A DNA stretch of 31,630 nt from Selenomonas sp. AE3005 (lineage in GTDB: Bacteria > Bacillota > Negativicutes > Selenomonadales > Selenomonadaceae), in assembly GCF_905233635.1 (NCBI RefSeq), contig NZ_CAJODG010000022.1, positions 1 through 31,630 of the forward strand, in the 5' to 3' direction. Of the stretch, positions 6,078 through 13,960 are shown piece after piece. Position 1 is the stretch's first letter. The number at the start of each line of letters is the position of its first letter. A program made the translations under genes and the position numbers. The notes under the pieces were generated by a model that saw only the letters and a program-made list of their open reading frames with translations, did no database searches and was not told the origin of the DNA.

Positions 6078-6105
6078 AAAAAAGCGGGAAAGATCCCGCT
6101 TTTTT
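6078..6105 (-). terminator. Terminator/attenuator between rpsO and pnp
   Basis: A 12-bp inverted repeat (AAAAAAGCGGGA, loop of four, TCCCGCTTTTTT) lies 17 bases after the rpsO stop and gives a GC stem followed by T6. It should strongly reduce co-transcription of pnp. The A/T flanks make it potentially bidirectional. Confidence 0.88.
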
Positions 6106-6121
6106 CTCCAGAAATCGCTTA

Positions 6122-6397
6122 TTAGCCAATCGTAGCGCGGATGCCGAGCTTAGCGATGATGGAACGATAACGCTCGATGTCCGTCTTGTAGAGGTAGCTG
6201 AGGAGACGGCGGCGATGACCAACCATCTTCAGCAGGCCACGACGGGAATGATGGTCCTTCTTGTGCTCCTTCAGATGATCAGTGAGATACTGAATGCGAG
6301 CAGTCAGTACAGCAATCTGTACTTCCGGGGAACCCGTGTCACCTTCGTGAACGGCATACTTCTTCATGATTTCCTGTTTTGCTTCCTGAGTCAGCAT
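6122..6397 (-). CDS. rpsO: 30S ribosomal protein S15
   Basis: S15 binds 16S rRNA in the central domain of the small subunit and in many bacteria represses its own mRNA. The 91-residue product matches the family closely: DTGSPEVQIAVLTARI, HLKEHKKDHHSRRGLL, and GHRRRLLSYLY. The open frame extends further upstream, but ATG 6397 with AGGAGGAG seven bases before it gives the normal protein length. A promoter lies about 100 bases upstream, leaving a leader of roughly 90 bases that could hold an S15-responsive fold, though no specific structure was proven. Confidence 0.97.
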   Translation of the reverse strand: MLTQEAKQEIMKKYAVHEGDTGSPEVQIAVLTARIQYLTDHLKEHKKDHHSRRGLLKMVGHRRRLLSYLYKTDIERYRSIIAKLGIRATIG

Positions 6398-6495
6398 TGT
6401 AAAACTCCTCCTATAAATTGAAAATGTCCTGCAGCTAAGATAACGTCGGAGTACCTCGCAATCTGAGCTGTGGATTGTGTGAAAACACTTATGTA

Positions 6496-6524
6496 AGTAT
6501 AGCACAGCAGCTGATACCTGTAAA
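6496..6524 (-). promoter_or_regulatory. Sigma-A-type promoter of rpsO
   Basis: On the - strand TTTACA (6519-6524) and TATACT (6496-6501) are 17 bases apart. Transcription would start near 6488 and leave a leader of about 90 bases before rpsO. Confidence 0.75.
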
Positions 6525-6531
6525 GAAAAAT

Positions 6532-7092
6532 TTACTTAATAGCGCATTCCATAAAGACGCGGTCATCGCTGCGGATTTCACCGGACAGGTGCTGATATTC
6601 TATGCGCTGCGTCATGTTAGGAATAATCTCATAGCCAAGTTTCTTATGCGCTGCCAGGGAGGCCTCATTGATAGTTTTGGTACGGCTTAAAATCTTAGGC
6701 ACGTCAATTTTCTTGCGTAATTCTGACTCCATGTCTGAAAAAATCTGATGTTTGCGGTAAGCCTTGCCAACACCAACTTCTTCTATGAACCAGTAATCAT
6801 TGATAGCAAGGCCGTTTTCTGCCGCAATAGCAGCTACGGTCTCATTCTTAGCCAGGGGTACGGCGGCTAAAAAGCCGGCACAGCGGTATATCTCCTGGTC
6901 AAGGCAGAAAATTATAAGCCCTTTATCAGCATAATTTTTAAAGAGTTTTTCTACCTCTTCTGCCGTAAAATACTCTTCGTATGGCGGTTCGGAAAAACAC
7001 TCCAAATATGTTTCGAACAGCTGGGTTTTAGCAAACAACTCTGCCATGGAAACCGGGTTATCGACGGTAATAAATTCTAAATTATTTATCAT
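6532..7092 (-). CDS. GNAT-like acetyltransferase, substrate unknown
   Basis: The predicted protein is about 186 residues from ATG 7092. An adjacent ATG at 7095 is possible; AGGAG at 7099-7103 gives better spacing (6 bases) to 7092. The middle carries a GNAT-like acetyl-CoA region (WFIEEVGVGKAYRKHQIFSD, weak V-x-x-x-x-R-x-x-x-I/G pattern), then SRTKTINEASLAAHKKLGY, which resembles the N-x-x-x-x-x-x-Y/L-x-K-x-G-F/Y motif near the end of GNAT domains. The Q/R-x-x-G-x-G/A loop is not canonical. The start overlaps the end of the LysR gene by about 11 bases, so the two are probably translated together, and the regulator may act in the same process. An N-acetyltransferase role is likely; the target is unknown. 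Confidence 0.7.
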   Translation of the reverse strand: MINNLEFITVDNPVSMAELFAKTQLFETYLECFSEPPYEEYFTAEEVEKLFKNYADKGLIIFCLDQEIYRCAGFLAAVPLAKNETVAAIAAENGLAINDYWFIEEVGVGKAYRKHQIFSDMESELRKKIDVPKILSRTKTINEASLAAHKKLGYEIIPNMTQRIEYQHLSGEIRSDDRVFMECAIK

Positions 7093-7993
7093 CATAAACT
7101 CCTGTAGAATCACAAACCAGCGCGGCGTAGTCCTTAATGAATTCGACAAACTGGACATCAACATCAGAAAAAGCCTTTTCCCTGCCCCAGTTGAGCGTAA
7201 TCTGTACGTCCTGCAGCGGTTTTAACTGACGGCGGACAAAGTTTTTCTCTGCCCGGGTGACAAAATTGGGCAGGATAGATACCCCCATGCCGTTAGCAAC
7301 GAGCTGCTTTATGGTCTTTATCTGGGACGTACACAGCATGATGTTGGGGACAAAACCTGCGTCATTGCAGCGCCGGGATACTTCCTGATACTGGAAGGTG
7401 CGTGGCTGCTGCATAATGAACTTCTCATCTTTGAGGTCATTAAAACTAACGATTTTCTGACTTGTCAACGGATGTGACGACGGCAGGCAGACGCTCATGG
7501 AATCACGCATGATGATAAAATTATCTTCCGCGGCAGAGCTTACTGCGCCCAGCACAATGCCAAAATCCAGTTCGCCCAAGGTCAGTTTATGGCGGACTTC
7601 CTCTGAGTCGCTATACTCATGGACATCGAGATTGATATTGGGGAAAGACTGCTGAAATTTGGTAAATAGGTCTGGAAAAAGATAGGCCTCTACCATGGGG
7701 GGCAGGCCAAACTTTATCGTCCCCTGGTAATCACTGCGGTAACGCTGCATATCTTTCAGCGCCACGCCCATATCCCCCATTATTTTCTGGGCATGCAGTA
7801 AAAATGCCTGACCGGCCTCCGTGAGATTTACTTTCTTCTGACTGCGGTCAATGAGCGTCAGGCCCAATTCGGCCTCAAGTGCTTTGATGGCCTTGGTTAC
7901 TGAGGGCTGTGATACATGCAGCGATTCAGCGGTACGCGTAAAGTTTTTCCAATGACTAATGGCACAAAAATACTCCAACTGTCTAAATTCCAT
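7082..7993 (-). CDS. LysR-family transcriptional regulator
   Basis: This 303-residue regulator has the typical LysR layout. The N-terminal winged helix-turn-helix (MEFRQLEYF then FTRTAESLHVSQPSVTKAIK, residues about 1-60) has conserved A-x-x-L-x-x-S-Q-P-x-x-x-x-x-I-x-x-L-E. The C-terminal periplasmic-binding-like effector domain (about 90-300) begins GTIKFGLPPM. The start at ATG 7993 gives the canonical family beginning and has GGGGAG seven bases upstream; a GTG 15 bases earlier overlaps that site. The gene overlaps the GNAT-like gene downstream. LysR regulators usually control adjacent or divergent genes; no divergent gene is present here, so the target is unclear. Confidence 0.92.
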   Translation of the reverse strand: MEFRQLEYFCAISHWKNFTRTAESLHVSQPSVTKAIKALEAELGLTLIDRSQKKVNLTEAGQAFLLHAQKIMGDMGVALKDMQRYRSDYQGTIKFGLPPMVEAYLFPDLFTKFQQSFPNINLDVHEYSDSEEVRHKLTLGELDFGIVLGAVSSAAEDNFIIMRDSMSVCLPSSHPLTSQKIVSFNDLKDEKFIMQQPRTFQYQEVSRRCNDAGFVPNIMLCTSQIKTIKQLVANGMGVSILPNFVTRAEKNFVRRQLKPLQDVQITLNWGREKAFSDVDVQFVEFIKDYAALVCDSTGVYDDK

Positions 7994-8136
7994 AAAAAGG
8001 CTCCCCACACATTTATATAAGTAACATTCAGTCTATGTATGTTCCGCTATTTTTCTATCTATGCGAAACTCTTATCTATTCCCTAATATACATTATACTA
8101 TAACTGAAAGTTTTTGTGGTGAGTTTTTAAATAAAT

Positions 8137-8167
8137 CCCCTGAATGTCCACGACAGACACTCAGGGG
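8137..8167 (-). terminator. ilvD terminator
   Basis: CCCCTGAGTGTC and GACATTCAGGGG (one G-T wobble) form a 12-bp stem on the - strand, followed by ATTTATTT, 14 bases after the ilvD stop. Confidence 0.8.
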
Positions 8168-8180
8168 TTAATTTAAAATA

Positions 8181-9833
8181 TTATTTTACCACGGCGCCAG
8201 TGCTGGCAGATGTGGTCATACGGGCATAGCGGGCCAGATAACCGTGATTGATTTTCGGTTCGGGCTGCTGCCAGTTCTGACGACGGCGTGCCAGTTCTTC
8301 ATCGCTGACGGAAAGTTCCAGTTTGCGGTTCGGAATATCAATGATGATTTCATCACCATCTTCAATCAGGGCAATGGGACCGCCCTCCATGGCCTCGGGC
8401 GATACATGGCCTACGCAGGCACCCTGGCTGGCACCGCTGAAACGGCCATCGGTGATAAGACCGACTTTGAGACCGCGTCCCGTGATAACAGCTGTAGGAT
8501 TGAGCATTTCCTGCATGCCGGGGCCGCCTTTGGGGCCTTCATAACGAATTACCACCACATCACCATCGTGGATTTCACCGGCCATAATGGCATCACAGGC
8601 AGCCGTTTCCGAGTCATAGCATTTGGCTTTACCCTTATAAGTCAGCATATCCTCAGCTACAGCGGAGGCTTTTACTACAGCGTAGTCAGGCGCCAGATTG
8701 CCTTTGAGGATAGCAATGCCGCCCTCGTTGCGATACGGTGCGTCCACAGAGTGGATAACCGTGTTATCTTCAACAGGCGTGTTTTTAATTCTATCGCCAA
8801 GGGTTCCCGTAACGGTCAGTGCGTCAAGATGGAGCAGGTTTTTCTTGGACAGTTCGTTCATTACAGCGGAAATGCCTCCGGCCTCATTGAGGTCTACCAT
8901 ATGGTGCTTGCCGGCAGGGCTCAGTTTCGCGATATAAGGCGTACGGCGGGAAATCTCGTCAAAGAGCGGTGCCGGAATCTCAATGCCTACCTCATGGGCG
9001 ATAGCCGTCAGATGCAGTACCGTATTTGAAGAACCGCCAATGGCCATATCTACGGAAATGGCGTTTTCAAAAGCCTCTTTCGTCATGATATCACGCGGAC
9101 GGATATTCTGTTTTAAAAGCTCCATAACTACTGCCCCGGCACGCTTGGCGAGCAGACGGCGGCCGCCGGTATAAGCGGCAGGAATTGTACCATTCCCCGG
9201 CAGAGCCATCCCCAGCACTTCTGTCAGGGAGTTCATCGTATTGGCGGTAAAGAGACCGGCGCAGGAGCCACAGCCTGGGCAGCATTTAGCCTCCAAATCG
9301 GCCATTTCTTCAGCGCTGATATCGCCGGCGGCAAATTTACCGGCAGCCTCGAAGGCCTGGCTGACGCTGACATCATGTCCCTTGTAACGGCCGGGCAGCA
9401 TGGGGCCGCCGGATACTACAACGGCAGGAATATTCAGCCGGGCTGCAGCCATCAGCATGCCAGGAACGACTTTATCACAGTTTGGAATGAGCACCAGGGC
9501 ATCAAAGCCGGAGGCCATGGTCACAGCCTCAATGGAATCGGCAATGAGTTCACGGCTGGCCAGCGAGTATTTCATTCCCGTATGGCCCATGGCAATACCG
9601 TCACAGACACCGATAGCCGGAAATTCAATCGGCGTACCGCCGGCAGCGGCTACACCAAGTTTGGCAGCCTCAGCGATTTCCCGCAGGTGAATATGACCGG
9701 GAATTATTTCATTGAAGGAATTGCAAATACCGACCAGCGGCTTATGCAAATCTTCCGGGCCAAAGCCATTGGCATGAAACAACGAACGATGGGCGCAGCG
9801 GGTGGCACCCTTTTTTACATTATCACTCAGCAT
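8181..9833 (-). CDS. ilvD: Dihydroxy-acid dehydratase
   Basis: IlvD converts 2,3-dihydroxy-isovalerate and its methyl homologue to the 2-oxo acids of valine and isoleucine synthesis, using an iron-sulfur cluster and Mg. The 550-residue protein is full length. Candidate cluster ligands are Cys37 (GICNSFNEIIPGH), Cys119 (PNCDKVVPGM, beside the Lys121 that is usually carbamylated) and Cys191 in CCPGCGSCAGLFTANTMN. GGSSNTVLHL and the C-terminal GRFSGASQGACVGHVSPEA motif are present. AGGAGAG seven bases before ATG 9833 supports the start. It follows the btuR/cobO gene by 59 bases without a visible terminator, so the two may share a transcript. No other ilv gene is in the window. Confidence 0.96.
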   Translation of the reverse strand: MLSDNVKKGATRCAHRSLFHANGFGPEDLHKPLVGICNSFNEIIPGHIHLREIAEAAKLGVAAAGGTPIEFPAIGVCDGIAMGHTGMKYSLASRELIADSIEAVTMASGFDALVLIPNCDKVVPGMLMAAARLNIPAVVVSGGPMLPGRYKGHDVSVSQAFEAAGKFAAGDISAEEMADLEAKCCPGCGSCAGLFTANTMNSLTEVLGMALPGNGTIPAAYTGGRRLLAKRAGAVVMELLKQNIRPRDIMTKEAFENAISVDMAIGGSSNTVLHLTAIAHEVGIEIPAPLFDEISRRTPYIAKLSPAGKHHMVDLNEAGGISAVMNELSKKNLLHLDALTVTGTLGDRIKNTPVEDNTVIHSVDAPYRNEGGIAILKGNLAPDYAVVKASAVAEDMLTYKGKAKCYDSETAACDAIMAGEIHDGDVVVIRYEGPKGGPGMQEMLNPTAVITGRGLKVGLITDGRFSGASQGACVGHVSPEAMEGGPIALIEDGDEIIIDIPNRKLELSVSDEELARRRQNWQQPEPKINHGYLARYARMTTSASTGAVVK

Positions 9834-9892
9834 ATTTACACTCTCCTAAGTTTTGGGATACAAAGCTGTTTACAAGTTTACAACATTACAAC

Positions 9893-10429
9893 TTAAAATT
9901 CAATACCCTGCTGGGCTTTAATACCTTTTTGATACGGATGTTTTATTTCTTTCATTTCCGTTACCAGGTCAGCACGCTCGATAAGGCTGTCGCAGGCATC
10001 ACGCCCCGTCAGTACCAGGTGCAGTTCAGCCGGACGTAAATCCAGCAGCTCCTGCATATCCTGCTCGGTAATAAGCTCATATTTTACGGCATAGTTTATT
10101 TCATCGAGAATGATTAAATCCCATTTGCCATTTCGGATTTCTTCCTTAGCACGCTGCAAGGTTTCCTGCGCTGCGGCTTTATGTTCCTCCTGTGTCGTCG
10201 GCCCTTTATTGGTAAAGCCCAGGCCGCCCTGGTCAATTTCGATACGGTCATCAATGTTTTTCAGGGTTTCAATAGTCTTTAATTCTCCATAAGTGCAGCC
10301 ACCCTTGATAAACTGCAAAATGAGCACACGGAAACCATCGCCCCAGGCTCTTATCGCCAGCCCAAGGGCAGCTGTGGTCTTACCTTTGCCGTTGCCCGTA
10401 TGTACTATTACTAAACCATGCTTTTTCAT
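9893..10429 (-). CDS. btuR: Cob(I)yrinic acid a,c-diamide adenosyltransferase (BtuR/CobO/CobA family)
   Basis: This enzyme transfers the adenosyl group from ATP to reduced corrinoids, making the active coenzyme form of vitamin B12. The 178-residue protein has the family's P-loop near the N-terminus (HTGNGKGKTTAALGLAIRAW, Walker A at 12-19), VLILQFIKGG, the acidic LIILDEINYAV strand (Walker B) and LVLTGRDA. GAGGTGAT lies six bases before ATG 10429. It stands upstream of ilvD and divergent from an SGNH-hydrolase gene. No B12 synthesis cluster is nearby, so it may serve salvage or an off-window pathway. BtuR, CobA and CobO names are all used for this family. Confidence 0.93.
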   Translation of the reverse strand: MKKHGLVIVHTGNGKGKTTAALGLAIRAWGDGFRVLILQFIKGGCTYGELKTIETLKNIDDRIEIDQGGLGFTNKGPTTQEEHKAAAQETLQRAKEEIRNGKWDLIILDEINYAVKYELITEQDMQELLDLRPAELHLVLTGRDACDSLIERADLVTEMKEIKHPYQKGIKAQQGIEF

Positions 10430-10511
10430 TCCACATCACCTCAAAAATATGCTATACTTATTATAATTACGTTAAAATGTATAAAAATCCTGTCAATGTT
10501 GGTGTTATTTT

Positions 10512-12131
10512 ATGAAGAAATTTTTGATATTTTTACTTATAACTTTGGGATTTACGGTTTTATCGGCTTTTATGGCAGAAAAAACCGACGTAATGGGGCT
10601 GCGTTCCATGACGCTGCAGACTTCCTTTGATGAACATGACGGACACATGGTCTTGTCATGGACACCGCTGCCCTATCCCTGTTTTTATAAAGTGGAAACC
10701 TACTCCCCCACTACAGGACTGGTGGAAGGGGAGCCGGCGCAGCATTTTTGGGGCAGTGGTATAACCATGAAAGCCTCTTATGATGTACCAGCCGGAGCTA
10801 TCCCCATGAATTACCGGGTTACGGCCTACGGCATGTTTGGCCCGCTCACGGAACCTTCCGAGCCCATTTTAAACCCGCTGCACACACAGGAAAAACTAAG
10901 TCCTGTAACTATTTATCACTATGGACAGAACAATCCGGCCAGCCTTATGCCCTTCCTTGTCTGGCACAGCGTTCCCAATGCCGTCTGCTATGAGGTGGAA
11001 CTCTTAAGCGGCAAACCGGCACAGGAAGGCGGCGTCCTGCCGGATAAGGCTAATCACCTGGACAGTACACAACAGATTTTCACCAACGGCTGGCAGGCTG
11101 ATTTAAAGAAGTATGCCAATCGCAAATTCATTTACTGGCGTGTCCGGGCGCTGGATATTCACCACCAGCCCATAGGTGAATTTTCGCCGGCTGAAGAACT
11201 GCATATTGATGCCAGCCTGCCCCAGCCCAATCATCCTTTGCTCAATGAGTACGACCAAATGCCGGGCTTTACCATGCCGATATATCCTGTTTACCAGTGG
11301 ATTCCCCTGCATAATGCCGCCCGTTATGAAGTAGAGCTGATGGTCAAACCGCCTGCTGAAGAAAACAACGGCTTGGCAACGCCTGACGCGGCCTGGCGCA
11401 AAGTTGTGGACTCATCTGCCGCCTGCTATGACGAATATCCCCGGCCTTATGCCGGAGATTATTACTGGCGTGTCCGGGGACTTGATAAGGCCGGCAATCC
11501 CATTGGTGTCTGGTCTGACACGGCGCACTTCATTGTCAAGCAGCAACCGGAGCGTGTTCCCGTAGCAGTACTGGGTGACAGTATCACCCACGGCGGCGGC
11601 GCTGTCTCCAATTCTCCGGCAGCTTTGGAATACAGCTACACGACATATTTTGACTTTCCGTGTCTGAATCTGGGGCGTAGCGGTGACACTTCCACGATGA
11701 CCATGCAGCGTTTCGAACAGGATGTGCTGCCCTTTAAGCCATTGAATCTCATTATTCTTACTGGCACCAACAGCCTCAGGGCACCGAATCTCAATCCGGA
11801 AACCATCATCAACGACCTTGAGGCTATCCGTCAGAAGTGTGAGGCCAACGATATCCGTCCCATCTTCCTGACGCTTATGCCCATCAATCCTGCCAATATT
11901 CAATTCGCTTTTCGTACCATCACAGACAAGCGCTGGCAGGAAAAGCTCCAACAGGTCAATGGCTGGGTACGCAATCAACCCTATTTTATCGACCTGGAAC
12001 CGTACTTCTATGATTCCAGCCGTAAGGTCATGGATACGAAATTCTCCATCGACGGTCTCCATCCCGATATCATCGGCAAAATGCTGATGGGGGAAATCAT
12101 CAATCAGCATAAAGACGTATTCCGCAAATAA
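10512..12131 (+). CDS. Membrane-anchored or exported SGNH/GDSL hydrolase with fibronectin-III-like repeats
   Basis: The 539-residue protein opens with a signal/anchor segment (MKKFLIFLLITLGFTVLSAF); no clear cleavage site follows, so it may stay attached. Three fibronectin-III-like units come next, each ending in a Y-x-x-R-V-x-A/G motif (YRVTAYGMFGPL near 105, YWRVRALDIHHQPIG near 207, YWRVRGLDKAGNPIG near 317). The C-terminal domain is SGNH-type: GDSITHGGG with Ser357, GTNS (block III), and DGLHP with Asp514 and His517. The reaction is probably ester hydrolysis on an envelope or dietary polysaccharide, but the substrate cannot be read from sequence. The ribosome site is weak (GGTG). It is transcribed away from btuR, sharing an 80-base AT-rich control region, and ends at a strong terminator. 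Confidence 0.85.
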   Translation: MKKFLIFLLITLGFTVLSAFMAEKTDVMGLRSMTLQTSFDEHDGHMVLSWTPLPYPCFYKVETYSPTTGLVEGEPAQHFWGSGITMKASYDVPAGAIPMNYRVTAYGMFGPLTEPSEPILNPLHTQEKLSPVTIYHYGQNNPASLMPFLVWHSVPNAVCYEVELLSGKPAQEGGVLPDKANHLDSTQQIFTNGWQADLKKYANRKFIYWRVRALDIHHQPIGEFSPAEELHIDASLPQPNHPLLNEYDQMPGFTMPIYPVYQWIPLHNAARYEVELMVKPPAEENNGLATPDAAWRKVVDSSAACYDEYPRPYAGDYYWRVRGLDKAGNPIGVWSDTAHFIVKQQPERVPVAVLGDSITHGGGAVSNSPAALEYSYTTYFDFPCLNLGRSGDTSTMTMQRFEQDVLPFKPLNLIILTGTNSLRAPNLNPETIINDLEAIRQKCEANDIRPIFLTLMPINPANIQFAFRTITDKRWQEKLQQVNGWVRNQPYFIDLEPYFYDSSRKVMDTKFSIDGLHPDIIGKMLMGEIINQHKDVFRK

Positions 12132-12138
12132 TATATTA

Positions 12139-12172
12139 AAAAGACTGGCAAAAAGTTCTGCCAGTCTTTTTA
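12139..12172. terminator. Bidirectional terminator between the SGNH-hydrolase gene and tpsB
   Basis: AAAAAGACTGGCA and TGCCAGTCTTTTT form a stem with an eight-base loop. T-runs follow in both directions, serving the + strand hydrolase gene and the - strand tpsB. Confidence 0.88.
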
Positions 12173-12184
12173 GTGTTCTTGTTT

Positions 12185-13873
12185 TTAGAAGTAAACGCCG
12201 CCACGAATCCAGAAGTGACCGCTGGCGTCCGTAGTGTCAGAAGTAGGACTTTCCGGCCCTAACCGCCATGCGTAATCGGTACGAATGAACCAATCCTCAT
12301 AACGGGAGAAGATAAGGCCAATGCCGGCACCTTCCAAATGACGATATCTATCGCCATAATTGCTCATGCGGAGAATACCGCCATGGTCGAAATAGAAGGC
12401 CAGCTGCAGCTGTTTATCCTGTTCTTTAAGCGGAATCAAGTGACGCAGTTCTGCTCTGACGATATAACCGCTGTCACCGGAGGCCTCACTGGAAGGATAA
12501 GCACGGACGCCGTTGAACCCGCCCAGGCTCATATGCTCCGAGGAATCCAAATCCTGATATGCGTACTGGCCTCTGCCGGAAAGCAGCAGATACCAGCGCG
12601 GATTCAAGTCCTCACGACGCGTGATATAACCTTTGAGCTTGTAGTAGCCGCCCTTGGTAGAACCATCAGACAGCGAGGCATGGGAGTAACCTACATTACC
12701 GAACTTATTCTCAATGCGCCAGAAGGTGCTGCCGTAATGGTCGGTTTCATCACCATACAAGGACCAAATAAACGCATTACCATGCTTGTCATCAGAAACA
12801 TCATTGAAAGCACGATATTCATCTTTCAAGGCGCTGTGTTCATAGCGAATCCCCGTATACAGATTATTTTTCTGGCTGCGGCGGATAGCATAGTCAAGCC
12901 CTACATTGAAAATACGGGCTGTACCTACGGCATCTAAATAATCAAATTCCTCACCCATGTTGTAACTCAGTACATTGTACCCCACAGATGCTTTTAAGCC
13001 ATCCACAGCTACAGGAATCGAGTAATTAAAGCCATAGTTGTACAAATGTTTGCCGGTAACCAGACCGCCCACAGCGAAATGGTCACCTTCATGCGCCAGA
13101 TTCAGGAAGTCATAGTCAACACCTAATTCATAATAACCGGTATGACGGTTACCGTAATTATCTATGGTTACAATTCCCTGTTTGCCCTTGTGCTTGTTGA
13201 GGTCAATTTCCACATGTACCGTGCCTGGCTCAGAACCCTGGGACAGTACAGCCTTGGCGTCAGCACCGGCTAAATCTGACAACAGCCAGATAGCACGCTG
13301 CAGCTTATCCTTGGTCAGGTATTCGCCCTGTTTCAGGCAGCGTACCTCACGCGCTACAGCCGAGTCATGAATAGTCGTATGGTTGCGGATAGTCAGCTTG
13401 TCAAACTTACCAACTTCCACAGCATACTCTACAATACCATTGGTGATTTTCTGCACCGGCAGGTATACGCGTACTGCCACGTAACCACGTTCACGGAAAT
13501 ACGCTGACAATTCATCAGCGCCTGCCTCCAGGTCACGGAAGGAGAGCAATTTTCCTTTGCGCTTATCGAGGACAGCCAGCAGTTTTTCTTCCGGGTAAAT
13601 ATCCTGTCCGGTCACCTTAAAGCCCTTGACCTCTACCTTGACTTCGTCCGGCAAATCAAGTTCCGGACGGGAATCAGGTACGGACACTTCAGCTTTGTCT
13701 TTCTTGTCCGCATCAAGTATGGTCTGACGTCTTTCATTGGCATCTTCAGCCAGCTGACCGGCGTTGATACCAGATGGCGGAGTTTCGACTGGTGCTGCAT
13801 CTGCTGCCGTAAAGGACAGGCTCCCCATAGTTGTTGCCAGTAAAACAGCCTTGGTTAATTTATTTACTAACAA
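12185..13873 (-). CDS. tpsB: TpsB/FhaC/ShlB-type two-partner secretion transporter
   Basis: This outer-membrane beta-barrel (Omp85 superfamily) should export the TpsA proteins encoded just upstream. The 562-residue protein has a signal peptide (residues 1-26, ending TAADA), a linker helix region, two POTRA domains (about 78-150, starting VEVKGFKVTGQDIYPEEKL, and 155-228) and a C-terminal barrel. The conserved loop-6 motif appears as NGVRAYPSSEASGDSGY (about 455-470), the local form of V-R-G-Y, and the chain ends in aromatic Phe as most barrels do. The start is TTG at 13873 with AGAAGG eight bases upstream; the next in-frame ATG would cut the signal peptide. The gap to tpsA1 is 87 bases. It is the only TpsB seen here, for two TpsA partners. 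Confidence 0.93.
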   Translation of the reverse strand: MLVNKLTKAVLLATTMGSLSFTAADAAPVETPPSGINAGQLAEDANERRQTILDADKKDKAEVSVPDSRPELDLPDEVKVEVKGFKVTGQDIYPEEKLLAVLDKRKGKLLSFRDLEAGADELSAYFRERGYVAVRVYLPVQKITNGIVEYAVEVGKFDKLTIRNHTTIHDSAVAREVRCLKQGEYLTKDKLQRAIWLLSDLAGADAKAVLSQGSEPGTVHVEIDLNKHKGKQGIVTIDNYGNRHTGYYELGVDYDFLNLAHEGDHFAVGGLVTGKHLYNYGFNYSIPVAVDGLKASVGYNVLSYNMGEEFDYLDAVGTARIFNVGLDYAIRRSQKNNLYTGIRYEHSALKDEYRAFNDVSDDKHGNAFIWSLYGDETDHYGSTFWRIENKFGNVGYSHASLSDGSTKGGYYKLKGYITRREDLNPRWYLLLSGRGQYAYQDLDSSEHMSLGGFNGVRAYPSSEASGDSGYIVRAELRHLIPLKEQDKQLQLAFYFDHGGILRMSNYGDRYRHLEGAGIGLIFSRYEDWFIRTDYAWRLGPESPTSDTTDASGHFWIRGGVYF

Positions 13874-13915
13874 TAGAAATACCTTCTTTCCCTATGTGTT
13901 TTAAATATTTGCTAA

Positions 13916-13941
13916 TGTTTAATGCTTCTGTTTAATGCTTC
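13916..13941. repeat. Tandem 13-base repeat between tpsA1 and tpsB
   Basis: TGTTTAATGCTTC occurs twice in direct contact (13916-13928 and 13929-13941) in the 87-base gap. No terminator is visible in this gap, so tpsA1 and tpsB are probably co-transcribed. The repeat has no obvious function. Confidence 0.7.
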
Positions 13942-13960
13942 GTTTATATCCGTAACGGTA

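Noticed and set aside
8244..9029. + strand frame of 261 codons opposite ilvD
   Set aside because: It is antisense to a full ilvD with all cluster-ligand motifs; no start signal and no family resemblance.
10430..10511. Specific divergent promoters for btuR and the SGNH gene
   Set aside because: Several TATAAT-like hexamers occur on both strands, but none has a convincing -35 at normal spacing, so no promoter was called.
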